Shown here one piece after another: positions 1-7,396 of a stretch of 20,553 nucleotides of DNA (the stretch's first letter is position 1; every line of letters starts with the position of its first letter). Location of the stretch: NCBI GenBank assembly GCA_023230665.1, contig JALNWY010000043.1, positions 1 to 20,553 on the forward strand. Direction: 5' to 3'. The DNA comes from Deltaproteobacteria bacterium. GTDB lineage: Bacteria; Desulfobacterota; Desulfomonilia; UBA1062. The translations under genes and the position numbers were made by a program. The notes under the pieces are model-generated. The model did no database searches and was not told the DNA's origin. It saw only the letters and a list, made by a program, of their open reading frames with translations.

Positions 1-129
1 CAGTAACTGAGAAAGGCTAGAGGGGTGACCCCGGTTTTCGCTTGCTGCTTCAATCCCCCTTTGCATTCGCTTTTTTCAAGGATGCTGCGGGGGCGACGGG
101 CTTGTGCCATTGATGATGAGGAGGGACCC

Positions 130-1890
130 ATGAAGAGGAACATCATTCTGGTCTTGGTCATGATGATTGCGCTGTTCGCCTGCACCCACAGGCAGGAAGA
201 TGAGGGCGGAGACCCGGAAGGCCCTGCTGGGCATCCTTCCCTGAAGGCGCACACCCAGATCTTCCGCAAGGGTGTGGAAAAGGTGGCAAGCAACGTCTAT
301 GCAGCCATCGGCTACGGGCTGGCGAACTCCATCATGATCGAGGGCGCTGACGGGCTGATCATCGTGGACACCATGGAGTCGTGCGAGGCGGCCTCCGAGG
401 TCCTTGCCGAGTTCAGAAAGATCTCGGACAAGCCCGTCAGCGCCATTGTCTACACCCACAACCATGTCGACCATATTTTCGGGGCAGAGGTGTTCGCGCC
501 CGGCGGCGGCGTGCCGGTCTATGCACACGAGACCACGGCCGGCCTTGTCGGGCGGATCGTGAGCAAGATGCGCACGGTTACCGACATGCGGGGCATGCGC
601 ATGTTCGGCAATTTCCTCGACAGCGAATGGCTTGTCAACAGCGGGATCGGGCCCTGTCTCCGGTACGGCCGCGAGAGCACCATGGGCTACCTGCCGCCCA
701 CCCGCACCTTTTCCGATATGCTCACCGACACGGTCGCCGGGATCGAATTCGAGCTCGTCCATGCCCCGGGCGAGACCGATGACCAGATCTTTATGTGGCT
801 GCCGCGCGAGCGAGTGCTCTTGTGCGGCGACAACTTCTACTGGGCCTTTCCGAACCTGTATACGATCCGCGGTACGCCATATCGCAGCCTGCAGCAGTGG
901 TACCGCAGCATCGACAGAATCCGCGACAAGAGGCCGGAGTACCTGGTGCCGAGCCACACCAGGCCCCTCATCGGGCAGGAGAGGATCGAGGCAGTGCTCA
1001 GGGACTACCGTGATGCGATCCAGTTCGTACACGACCAAGCCATCCGCGGCATCAATCAGGGAATGACCCCTGACGAGCTCGCCGAACACCTCAAGCTGCC
1101 CCCGCACCTGGCGGAAGCCCCCTATCTCCAGCCCTTCTACGGAACGGTCGCGTGGTCGGTCCGCTCCGTGTTCTCCGGAGAGCTCGGGTGGTTCGACGGC
1201 GACTCCGCCCGCCTCAACCCGCTCACACGTTCCGAGAAGGCCCGCCTGCTGGTGCGTCTGGCCGGGAGCGAGGAGGCTCTTCTGACACACGCGCGGCAGG
1301 CCCTGGACAACGGCGAGTATCAAACCGCGCTCGAGCTCTCCGGCCACCTGATACGCCTGGATTCCGATAATCCTTCAGCACGGGATATCCGGGTGCAATC
1401 GCTCATGGCCCTGGGGGAGCGCGAAGAGAACCCCAATGCCCGCCACTATTATCTGACCGAGGCCCTGGAGATCCGCGACCGGTTCGTGGCCCTGGCCGAT
1501 GCCAGGCCGAAGCCCGAGCAGGTGCGCCGATTTCCGCTCGAGGGCTTTTTCGAACTCCTGGCAGTGAACCTCGACCCGGTCGCGAGCGCAAAGGTCGACC
1601 AGCGGGTGGGCATAAGGTTCGAGGACGAGAAAACAGCCTATCTCATCCACGTGCGCAAAGGGGTCGCGGAGATCCGGCAGTGTGAGCCCGGCGCCTTTGG
1701 CGGCATGGACCTGGATATCAGGGTCACCGCGAACGCGGCCGCGTTCAAAGAGATGCTCGCCCGGATCCGCAACCCCGCGATCACCCTTGCCGGTTTCGAC
1801 TATGGACCGGGCAATGCTATAGGTTTCGCGCGCTTCCTCGGCCTGTTCTCGCCGCCCGAACCCAAGCTGCCCCATGAACCGCTGAAGTAG
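130..1890 (+). CDS. Alkyl sulfatase-like metallo-beta-lactamase-fold lipoprotein
   Basis: Probable alkylsulfatase (586 aa) of the SdsA1/BDS1-like family, which hydrolyses sulfate esters of alkyl chains. The metal motif THNHVDH is at residues 109-115, followed by AHETT near 132, APGETDD near 212, CGDN near 232 and SHTRP near 275; these fit a two-zinc metallo-beta-lactamase core. A helical part that resembles the family's dimerisation domain covers roughly 290-450, and an SCP2-like lipid-binding tail covers about 465-586. The ATG at 130 was chosen over an upstream in-frame start at 25 because it has GAGGAGGG just before it and opens directly into a lipoprotein signal peptide (LFAC, Cys18). The enzyme is therefore probably anchored to a membrane, whereas the best known relatives are soluble secreted proteins. 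The CGDN motif has Asp where SdsA1 has Glu (AEN). It converges on rarD with a 13-base gap. Substrate is inferred from family. Confidence 0.85.
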   Translation: MKRNIILVLVMMIALFACTHRQEDEGGDPEGPAGHPSLKAHTQIFRKGVEKVASNVYAAIGYGLANSIMIEGADGLIIVDTMESCEAASEVLAEFRKISDKPVSAIVYTHNHVDHIFGAEVFAPGGGVPVYAHETTAGLVGRIVSKMRTVTDMRGMRMFGNFLDSEWLVNSGIGPCLRYGRESTMGYLPPTRTFSDMLTDTVAGIEFELVHAPGETDDQIFMWLPRERVLLCGDNFYWAFPNLYTIRGTPYRSLQQWYRSIDRIRDKRPEYLVPSHTRPLIGQERIEAVLRDYRDAIQFVHDQAIRGINQGMTPDELAEHLKLPPHLAEAPYLQPFYGTVAWSVRSVFSGELGWFDGDSARLNPLTRSEKARLLVRLAGSEEALLTHARQALDNGEYQTALELSGHLIRLDSDNPSARDIRVQSLMALGEREENPNARHYYLTEALEIRDRFVALADARPKPEQVRRFPLEGFFELLAVNLDPVASAKVDQRVGIRFEDEKTAYLIHVRKGVAEIRQCEPGAFGGMDLDIRVTANAAAFKEMLARIRNPAITLAGFDYGPGNAIGFARFLGLFSPPEPKLPHEPLK

Positions 1891-1903
1891 TGGCTCCCGG
1901 TCT

Positions 1904-2800
1904 TCATACCCGATTCGACATGATGGGGACGGCCCGTGACCTGCGGCTGACATATCCTTCCGCTGCATAGACCGCCAGGGCTGACCATACGATGACAAAC
2001 CCGATAAGCCTCTCACGGGTGAACGGCTCGTGGTAGACGAACAGTCCCAGGATGAATTGCATCGAGGGCGCGATGTACTGCATGATGCCCAGGAGCGAGA
2101 GATCTACCCGCCTGGCCGCCGACGAGAAAAGCAGCATGGGAACCATGGTGATGAGACCTGTCCCGACGAGCAGGATGCTGGTGACAAATCCCGTATGGAG
2201 GGATGCGTCCCGGCCTGCCTGCCCGGAATATGCCAGAAAGGCCAGCGCCGGCAGAAGCAGCACCGCGGTCTCCACGGTAAGCCCCTGGAGCGAGCCCAGG
2301 GGGGCGATCTTCTTGGTCAGGCCGTAGAGGCTGAAGGAGATCGCGAGGATGAGCGCGATCCAGGGCATGGACCCATGGGTGATCCAGAGGTAGCATACGC
2401 CCGCCGCAGCCAGGGCCATGGCGGCCCACTGTACGGACCTGAGCCGCTCGTGCAGAACCACGACCCCCATCAGGACGCTGAGCAGGGGATTGATAAAGTA
2501 ACCAAGGCTGGTCTCCAGGATAAACCCGGCGCCTACGGCCCAGATATAGGTGAGCCAGTTGGCCGCGATCAGAATACCGGCCGCAACGTACACGCACAGC
2601 ACCCGCGCACTGAAGAGATCACGGCGAAGCCTTTTCCACCGGCCCGTGAGTGCGATCGCGAGCCCCAGCATAAAAAACGACCAGACGATCCGATGACAGA
2701 GCACCTCGAAGGCAGGGATGTGCTGGAGCCACTTCCAGTATACGGGCAGAAGGCCCCACAGCACATAGGCTGTGATGGCGTACAGGACTCCTCGTTTCAT
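1904..2800 (-). CDS. rarD: RarD-type EamA/DMT superfamily inner-membrane transporter
   Basis: Inner-membrane permease of 298 aa, the usual RarD length (about 296). It opens with the characteristic RarD start (MKRGVLYAITAYVLWG followed by LLPVYWKWL) and shows about ten hydrophobic segments, the drug/metabolite transporter layout of two five-helix halves. The HRIVWSFF stretch near residue 36 and the LGYFINPLLSVLMG stretch near residue 100 are typical of RarD. E. coli RarD is named from a chloramphenicol-sensitive phenotype, but its physiological substrate is not established, so none is assigned. The ATG has only a weak upstream GAAGGGG. It lies 110 bases downstream of the zincin gene on the same strand and could share its transcript. 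The C-terminus (RSRAVPIMSNRV) is short, basic and cytoplasmic-like. Confidence 0.92.
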   Translation of the reverse strand: MKRGVLYAITAYVLWGLLPVYWKWLQHIPAFEVLCHRIVWSFFMLGLAIALTGRWKRLRRDLFSARVLCVYVAAGILIAANWLTYIWAVGAGFILETSLGYFINPLLSVLMGVVVLHERLRSVQWAAMALAAAGVCYLWITHGSMPWIALILAISFSLYGLTKKIAPLGSLQGLTVETAVLLLPALAFLAYSGQAGRDASLHTGFVTSILLVGTGLITMVPMLLFSSAARRVDLSLLGIMQYIAPSMQFILGLFVYHEPFTRERLIGFVIVWSALAVYAAEGYVSRRSRAVPIMSNRV

Positions 2801-2910
2801 GCTCTATTGCCCCTTCTCGTGTGATGTGTCCGTCTCTGGCCGCAAGACAACAGACCGTGAAGATACCAGCTCGAGAGGCAGAGGAAAAGGACTTTACTGA
2901 GCACTGGCGA

Positions 2911-3285
2911 TTATCCATACCCCAGCTCCGCGAGCCGCTCCTCGCTGATTCCAAAGTAGTGGGCGATCTCATGGACGACCGTGATCTCGATCTCTTCTTC
3001 CAGCTCTTCGATATCTCTGCAGACCTCCAGCAGGGGCTCTTTGAAGAGGATGATGGTGTCCGGGTAGAAGGAGGGAAAGGTGAGAAGGCGATCGGGAAGG
3101 GCCTCGCCGGTGTATACACCGAGCAGGAGCTCGTCTTGAGGCATGCCCATTTCCTCGAGCAGATCCGGGGACGGCCGGTCTTCCACCCGGATGGCCACAT
3201 TCTTGACGTGAAGCATGAGTTCATCGGGAATCCGGTCGATTGACCTGCCCACGATCCGATCGAACTCTTCATCGCTTATCTTCAT
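2911..3285 (-). CDS. Minimal zincin-like metallopeptidase family protein (DUF1025)
   Basis: Small cytoplasmic protein (124 aa) of the bacterial Zincin_1/DUF1025 family. It carries a zinc-binding HEIAH motif at residues 105-109 close to the C-terminus, followed by YFGISEERLAELGYG, which supplies the conserved glutamates after the helix. Family members are minimal zincins of roughly this size; their substrates are not established. The reading frame is open to a TTG at 3339, but the ATG at 3285 gives the normal family N-terminus (MKISDEEFDRIV), so that start is preferred. The region between the start and the HEIAH helix is acidic (two Glu-rich stretches near residues 93-100). No signal peptide is visible. 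Its neighbours, rarD downstream and a decayed hydrolase upstream, do not suggest a role. Confidence 0.85.
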   Translation of the reverse strand: MKISDEEFDRIVGRSIDRIPDELMLHVKNVAIRVEDRPSPDLLEEMGMPQDELLLGVYTGEALPDRLLTFPSFYPDTIILFKEPLLEVCRDIEELEEEIEITVVHEIAHYFGISEERLAELGYG

Positions 3286-3354
3286 CTCGATCACGGTTGA
3301 TACCAGCACGCAACCAAAAGAATCAACCGGTTTTTTCAAGAGAAGCCTTGCCCG

Positions 3355-3723
3355 CTACTCCTCGAAGGGCAGGACAGGCAGCATCACCGCTGCGTTCTCA
3401 AAGGTGTCCGGATTCCACTGCGGACAATTGTCCCGGTCGATGAGCCGAGCCCTGACCCCTTCCTTGAAATCGTGCTGTTCCATGAGATACCCGGCAACCT
3501 TCAGATCCGATTGATAGACCTCCCTGAGATCTCTGCCCTCATCGCGGCGGAGGCACTGGAGGGTGATTGTCACGGCCATGGGGGAACGCTCCGAGAGCCT
3601 CTCGAACACCCCTTCGCACAGGTCGTCCTGGATGACGCAATCTTTAAGCTCGTTCAGGATGTCGCCCACAATGGGGGAAAGATGATTGTTCTTGTGAAGA
3701 CAATCGTATATAAGGGCACGTGA
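3355..3723 (-). pseudogene. C-terminal remnant of 3-hydroxyisobutyryl-CoA hydrolase (enoyl-CoA hydratase/isomerase family)
   Basis: The frame encodes about 120 residues that match only the C-terminal third of 3-hydroxyisobutyryl-CoA hydrolase (valine catabolism; full length about 350-385 aa). Recognisable parts are LIYDCL near the break, RSPMAVTITLQCLRR (SP-SLK-TLR-L in the family), and DFKEGVRARLIDRD followed by PQWNP at about 3415-3471, the hallmark end of the family. The whole crotonase core with the oxyanion hole and catalytic Glu/Asp is missing. Upstream, similarity stops near 3723, although the frame stays open to an ATG at 3774 through unrelated codons; just beyond lies a long dyad (3741-3773). 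The stop codon (3355-3357) is at the normal family end, so this is a 5' truncation. The frame has no internal stops, so the loss may be recent. No start with a convincing ribosome site is visible. Confidence 0.75.
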
Positions 3724-3740
3724 GCAGCCGGGGAAAGTGT

Positions 3741-3773
3741 TGCATCCCGTGGCCGTGCATACGGCCGGATGCA
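3741..3773. repeat. Long imperfect dyad (hairpin) at the breakpoint of the hydrolase remnant
   Basis: Outer arms TGCATCC (3741-3747) and GGATGCA (3767-3773) pair perfectly. Inner arms GGCCGT (3751-3756) and ACGGCC (3761-3766) also pair perfectly around the loop GCAT. Only a 3-base bulge (CGT) on the left arm interrupts 13 base pairs. There is no T-run on either side, so it is not a typical intrinsic terminator. It sits between the truncated hydrolase and the next gene, about 50 bases before that gene's start. It may be a REP-like or recombination-associated element, or a hairpin in the leader. Confidence 0.6.
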
Positions 3774-3823
3774 TTGACCGGCACTTCTTCTATCAAAACC
3801 ACCCTTGCGAATTAAGGAGCGTT

Positions 3824-5344
3824 ATGACCGGAGCGATCGGGTTTGACAACGAGAAGTATATCAGGGAGCAGGCGCAGGAAATTCTCGAGCGCGTGAAGCG
3901 CTTCGACAACAAACTCTATCTCGAATTCGGCGGAAAGCTGATGTACGACTACCACGCGGCCCGCGTGCTGCCCGGATACGACCCGAATGTGAAGATGAGG
4001 CTCCTCCGCGAGCTCAAGGACAAGGCCGACCTCCTGCTGTGCATCTTTGCGGGTGACATCGAGCGCAAGAAGATCAGGGCCGACTTCGGCATCACCTACG
4101 ATTCGGACGCCATGAAACTCATCGACGACCTCAAAGAGTGGGGCATCAACGTGCTGGGTGTGGTGATCACGCGCTTCGAGGGCCAGCCCGCAGCGGTCCA
4201 GTTCAAGAACAAGCTCGAGCGGCGCGGAATCAGGGTCTATACACACCGGTTCACCAAAGGCTATCCCACGGACATCGACGTGATCGTGAGCGACGAGGGA
4301 TATGGAGCGAACGATTACATCGAGACGACCAGACCCCTGGTGATCGTGACCGGGCCGGGCCCCGGCAGCGGCAAACTCGCGACCAGCCTCTCTCAGCTCT
4401 ATCACGACTATCGCAGGAACATCCGCTCGGGCTATGCAAAGTTCGAGACCTTCCCCATCTGGAACATCCCCTTGAAGCACCCGGTCAACATCGCCTACGA
4501 GGCGGCAACCGCGGATATCCGCGATTTCAACATTATCGATCCTTTCCATCTGGAGGCCTATGGCACCACGGTCGTGAACTACAACCGCGACGTCGAAGTG
4601 TTCCCTGTGCTCAGGCGCATCCTGGAGAAGATTACGGGGTGTGATTCGTTCTACAAGTCGCCCACCGACATGGGCGTGAACCGGGCCGGGTTTGCCATCA
4701 AGGATGACGAGATGGTCAGAGAGGCATCCCGGCAGGAGGTGATCCGCCGCTACTTCCGCTATCAGTGCGAGTATGCCATGGGCTTTACCGAGAAAGAGAC
4801 CGTGCAGCGGGTCGAGCTCCTGCTCAAGGAATTCGGCATCACGCCTGAGAACCGCAGCGTTGTCCAACCCGCCAGGAAGGCGGCCCGGGATGCGCTGAGC
4901 GACGAGACCAAGGGGAACGAGGGCATCTACTGCGGGGCCGCGATCCAGCTCAAGGACGGCACCATTGTCACGGGCAGCAACTCTCCCATGATGCACGCGG
5001 CTTCGAGCCTGATCATCAAGGCCATCAAGCTCCTGGCCGAGATCCCGGCGCGGATCGACCTGCTGCCCAGCAATATCATCGAGTCGCTGCGCAACTTCAA
5101 GACAGACATCCTGGGCGAGAGATCCGTGAGCCTGGACCTCGAGGAGGCACTCGTGGCCTTGAGCATCAGCGCGACTACGAACCCGGCTGCGCAGATCGCG
5201 CTGGAAAAAATCCGGGACTTAAGCGGGTGCGAGGTGCACATGACCCATATCCCGACACCGGGAGACGATGCCGGCATGAGACGGATCGGGGTGAACCTCA
5301 CGACTGACCCGAACTTCGCCACCAACAATCTCTTCATCTCCTGA
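3824..5344 (+). CDS. UPF0371/DUF1846 family protein
   Basis: Complete 506-aa member of the DUF1846 (UPF0371) family, recognised from the N-terminal MTGAIGFDNEKYIREQAQ stretch, the LYLEFGGKLMYDYHAARVLPG stretch near residues 30-50, and GPGPGSGK near 176-183. The last motif resembles a glycine-rich nucleotide or phosphate-binding loop and gives the protein a P-loop-like look; no experimentally established function is known to me. A structure exists for the Corynebacterium diphtheriae homologue DIP2346. The ATG at 3824 was chosen because AAGGAGC lies 6 bases before it and it matches the family start; the frame stays open to 3737 but that extension is unrelated. No signal peptide or membrane segment is visible, so it should be cytoplasmic. 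It stands alone: the upstream gene is on the other strand and FkbM follows 108 bases later. Confidence 0.92.
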   Translation: MTGAIGFDNEKYIREQAQEILERVKRFDNKLYLEFGGKLMYDYHAARVLPGYDPNVKMRLLRELKDKADLLLCIFAGDIERKKIRADFGITYDSDAMKLIDDLKEWGINVLGVVITRFEGQPAAVQFKNKLERRGIRVYTHRFTKGYPTDIDVIVSDEGYGANDYIETTRPLVIVTGPGPGSGKLATSLSQLYHDYRRNIRSGYAKFETFPIWNIPLKHPVNIAYEAATADIRDFNIIDPFHLEAYGTTVVNYNRDVEVFPVLRRILEKITGCDSFYKSPTDMGVNRAGFAIKDDEMVREASRQEVIRRYFRYQCEYAMGFTEKETVQRVELLLKEFGITPENRSVVQPARKAARDALSDETKGNEGIYCGAAIQLKDGTIVTGSNSPMMHAASSLIIKAIKLLAEIPARIDLLPSNIIESLRNFKTDILGERSVSLDLEEALVALSISATTNPAAQIALEKIRDLSGCEVHMTHIPTPGDDAGMRRIGVNLTTDPNFATNNLFIS

Positions 5345-5359
5345 CACGTTCACGACAAG

Positions 5360-5382
5360 GCTCTTCCCCAGATGAAAAGAGC
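5360..5382 (+). terminator. Weak hairpin after the DUF1846 gene
   Basis: GCTCTT (5360-5365) pairs with AAGAGC (5377-5382) around an 11-base loop, 16 bases after the DUF1846 stop. No T-run follows, so at most this is a weak or factor-assisted terminator. Confidence 0.25.
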
Positions 5383-5452
5383 TGCCGCCACTATTGCGAG
5401 AAGAAACAAATGCCGATTGAAACACCAAGGCGTTTAAGAAAGGGGCGGTTGA

Positions 5453-6064
5453 ATGAAGCAGGCACTACTGAACTCGATCCTTGGTCATACTGCACTGTCC
5501 GCGCGGGACAGGTTCGATCTCTTGCGTGCGTTGCTCTCGAACCCGGAGTCTGTGGGGACTCTGATCAACGACCAGATCGCGTTTTCGCTCATCACAAAGC
5601 TCTGCCAGCCCCGCAGGATATTCGTCGATGTCGGCGCGCACATCGGGTCGGTCATTTCCGAAGTTCACCGCAACGACAAGCGTGTGGATGTCATTGCGAT
5701 CGAGGCCATTCCCGAGAAGGCAGGCAGACTCCGGCGCAATTTCCCGTTCGCGCGGATCCATGAGTGCGCAATCGGTGAATCTCGGGACCAGGTCTCATTC
5801 TTTGTCAATACGCTCCGGTCCGGGTACAGCTCGCTTTCACGACCATCAAAAGGGGATGATGCCATACGGGAAATCATCACGTCCATGGACACGCTTGACA
5901 ATCTCATCTCCTCGACCGATGTCGACGTGATCAAGATCGATAAGGGCCGGGTGATCCGGGCCGCAGCCTTCCAGCCGGGCCCGGAGGATATTTGTAGGAA
6001 CGAACAGGGCGCCCAAAAGAAACGATCCGGCCCGATCACATGCAGAACTCCAGAATCTCCCTGA
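5453..6064 (+). CDS. FkbM-type SAM-dependent methyltransferase, apparently 3'-truncated
   Basis: The first 163 residues look like an FkbM-family methyltransferase. The SAM-binding motif IFVDVGAHIGSV is at about residues 56-67, an acidic residue ending the next strand is at IAIEAIPE (81-88), and the late family motif DVDVIKID is at 156-163. In the family this is normally followed by VEGAE or TEGAE and another 50-100 residues. Here the frame continues as KGRVIRAAAF and about 30 further residues that show no family pattern, and the last 29 bases overlap the convergent yqhD gene. I see no frame in which the missing EGAE motif resumes, so the 3' part seems deleted rather than frameshifted. The start at 5453 follows a GAAAGGGG stretch. 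FkbM enzymes methylate sugars or natural products, but no partner genes are nearby. It is likely a non-functional remnant. Confidence 0.65.
   Translation: MKQALLNSILGHTALSARDRFDLLRALLSNPESVGTLINDQIAFSLITKLCQPRRIFVDVGAHIGSVISEVHRNDKRVDVIAIEAIPEKAGRLRRNFPFARIHECAIGESRDQVSFFVNTLRSGYSSLSRPSKGDDAIREIITSMDTLDNLISSTDVDVIKIDKGRVIRAAAFQPGPEDICRNEQGAQKKRSGPITCRTPESP
6018..6034 (-). terminator. Weak terminator candidate after yqhD
   Basis: Read on the minus strand, GATC-GGGCCG-GATC starts a few bases after the yqhD stop and is followed by GTTTCTTTT. The stem is only four pairs, so support is modest. Confidence 0.25.
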
Positions 6065-7193
6065 CCGTTTCGGGCGTTATGTCCGAGCGCTCGCCCAGAC
6101 GGGTCAGGCCATGCTGGTTCAGCAGCTCGGCCACGCGCGGGATGCATTCATTCGAGATGCCGTAGGCGCTTAAGGTAGTGCGGACCCCCAGGCTCTCGAA
6201 AAACTCACGGGTCTTCTCGATGGCAGCATCGATCCTTGCATCATCGTCCCCTTCCATGATTCCCCAGACGCGCTTTGCATACTGCAGGAGTTTGTCGCGC
6301 TTTTCGGTGCTGCGTGCCCTGAGCAGGGCGGGGAGCACCACGGCAAGGGTCTTTGCGTGATCCAGCCCGTACAGGGCCGTGAGCTCGTGGCCCACCATGT
6401 GCGTTGCCCAGTCCTGGGGCACGCCTGCTCCGATGAGGCCGTTGAGGCCCAGGGTCGCGCACCACATCAGGTTGGCCCGCACATCGTAGTTCTCGGGCTC
6501 CTTCAATGCAACCGGACCGTCTTCGATCAGGGTGAGCAGCAGGCCCTCGGCAAAGCGGTCCTGGATCTTGCCCTGCACCGGATAGGTGAGATACTGCTCC
6601 GTGACATGCACAAAGGTGTCCACGATCCCGTTGCTGATCTGCTCCGCGGGAAGGGTGTAAGTGGTGGTCGGGTCGAGCACCGAAAACACCGGGAACAGCG
6701 ACGGGTGCCCCAATGAGAGCTTGGCCTTCAGCGAGCGCCGGGAGATCACTGCCCCGTTGTTCATCTCTGAGCCGGTTGCGGGCAGGGTGATCACGGTGCC
6801 AAAGGGCAGGGAGCTGCCTATGCGTCTGCCGAAACTGGTCGCGATCTCCCACGCCTCGCCCTGGTAGGGCACGGCCGCAGCAATGAACTTGGTCCCGTCG
6901 ATCACGGACCCGCCGCCCACGGCAAGGAGAAAATCGATCTGTTCGCTGCGCGCCAGCTCCACGCATTTCATCAGCGTATCATATTCAGGGTTGGGCTCGA
7001 TACCGCTGAACTCCAGCACGTCACGCCCTTCAAGGGCCTTCATCACCTGGTCGAACACCCCGCTTCGCCGAATACTGCCGCCTCCGTAGGTGATCAGGAT
7101 CCTCGAGCCTTCCGGAATCTCCTTTGCCACGGTTTTGATGCGCCCTTTACCGAAGATGATCCTGGTGGGATTCTGATATTTGAAATTGAGCAT
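6036..7193 (-). CDS. yqhD: YqhD-like NADPH-dependent iron/zinc alcohol dehydrogenase (aldehyde reductase)
   Basis: Group III alcohol dehydrogenase of 385 aa, closely resembling E. coli YqhD (387 aa), a broad NADPH-dependent reductase of short and medium aldehydes. The metal ligands D192, H196, H265 and H279 correspond to D194, H198, H267 and H281 of YqhD with a constant offset of two. The GGGS motif at 37-40 and LAVGGGSVIDGTKFIAAA at about 90-107 form the dinucleotide site; GGGS at this place goes with NADPH preference. Long stretches such as QDRFAEG, ALKEPENYDVRAN and NGLIGAGVPQDWATHM match YqhD nearly word for word. The ATG at 7193 was chosen because GGAAGGAG precedes it; an upstream in-frame start at 7214 lacks this. 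It probably detoxifies aldehydes. A candidate promoter lies at 7279-7307. Its 3' end overlaps the FkbM remnant by 29 bases. Confidence 0.95.
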   Translation of the reverse strand: MLNFKYQNPTRIIFGKGRIKTVAKEIPEGSRILITYGGGSIRRSGVFDQVMKALEGRDVLEFSGIEPNPEYDTLMKCVELARSEQIDFLLAVGGGSVIDGTKFIAAAVPYQGEAWEIATSFGRRIGSSLPFGTVITLPATGSEMNNGAVISRRSLKAKLSLGHPSLFPVFSVLDPTTTYTLPAEQISNGIVDTFVHVTEQYLTYPVQGKIQDRFAEGLLLTLIEDGPVALKEPENYDVRANLMWCATLGLNGLIGAGVPQDWATHMVGHELTALYGLDHAKTLAVVLPALLRARSTEKRDKLLQYAKRVWGIMEGDDDARIDAAIEKTREFFESLGVRTTLSAYGISNECIPRVAELLNQHGLTRLGERSDITPETVREILEFCM

Positions 7194-7278
7194 GTTTTCT
7201 CCTTCCTGCACCACTTTCGTGCAATTCGCCCTGTTCAGTGCCCAGCATTTCTATGCAGCCCGCGCTTCGTTTGGTACT

Positions 7279-7307
7279 AATAAACGCGGTAGCCGCTCTT
7301 TTTGCAA
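7279..7307 (-). promoter_or_regulatory. Candidate sigma-70 promoter of yqhD
   Basis: On the minus strand TTGCAA (7307-7302) and TTTATT (7284-7279) are separated by exactly 17 bases, about 85 bases upstream of the chosen yqhD start. Each hexamer matches consensus at four positions. The leader between promoter and gene is long enough to hold regulation, but no clear operator is seen. Confidence 0.35.
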
Positions 7308-7321
7308 GCCTTCTCATGGAC

Positions 7322-7352
7322 AAACAAAAAGAAGAACAGGGATACGCCCTGT
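7322..7352 (-). terminator. Intrinsic terminator after the alpha/beta hydrolase gene
   Basis: On the minus strand ACAGGG-CGTAT-CCCTGT (7352-7336) is a perfect 6-bp stem followed by TCTTCTTTTTG. It lies about 45 bases after the hydrolase stop and separates that transcript from yqhD. A second perfect 6-bp stem, AGCAGG (7361-7366) with CCTGCT (7381-7386) around a 14-base loop, sits between it and the stop codon. Confidence 0.6.
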
Positions 7353-7396
7353 GCCTGCGGAGCAGGACCCGTTTTCCGGCCCTGCTGTCCGATGTA

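Noticed and set aside
22..32. GGGGT-G-ACCCC dyad near the left edge
   Set aside because: Short and without promoter elements around it; cannot be distinguished from chance.
76..1347. Long minus-strand frame (423 codons) opposite the alkylsulfatase gene
   Set aside because: Antisense shadow in GC-rich DNA; low-complexity composition, no family pattern, and the opposite strand encodes a clear enzyme.
3812..4996. Minus-strand frame of 394 codons opposite the DUF1846 gene
   Set aside because: Shadow frame rich in Val, His, Asp; no recognisable domain, while the plus strand has a conserved full-length family.
7286..7302. GCGG-TAG-CCGC followed by TCTTTTT on the plus strand
   Set aside because: Stem of only four pairs and no plus-strand gene upstream; the same bases fit better as part of the yqhD promoter on the other strand.
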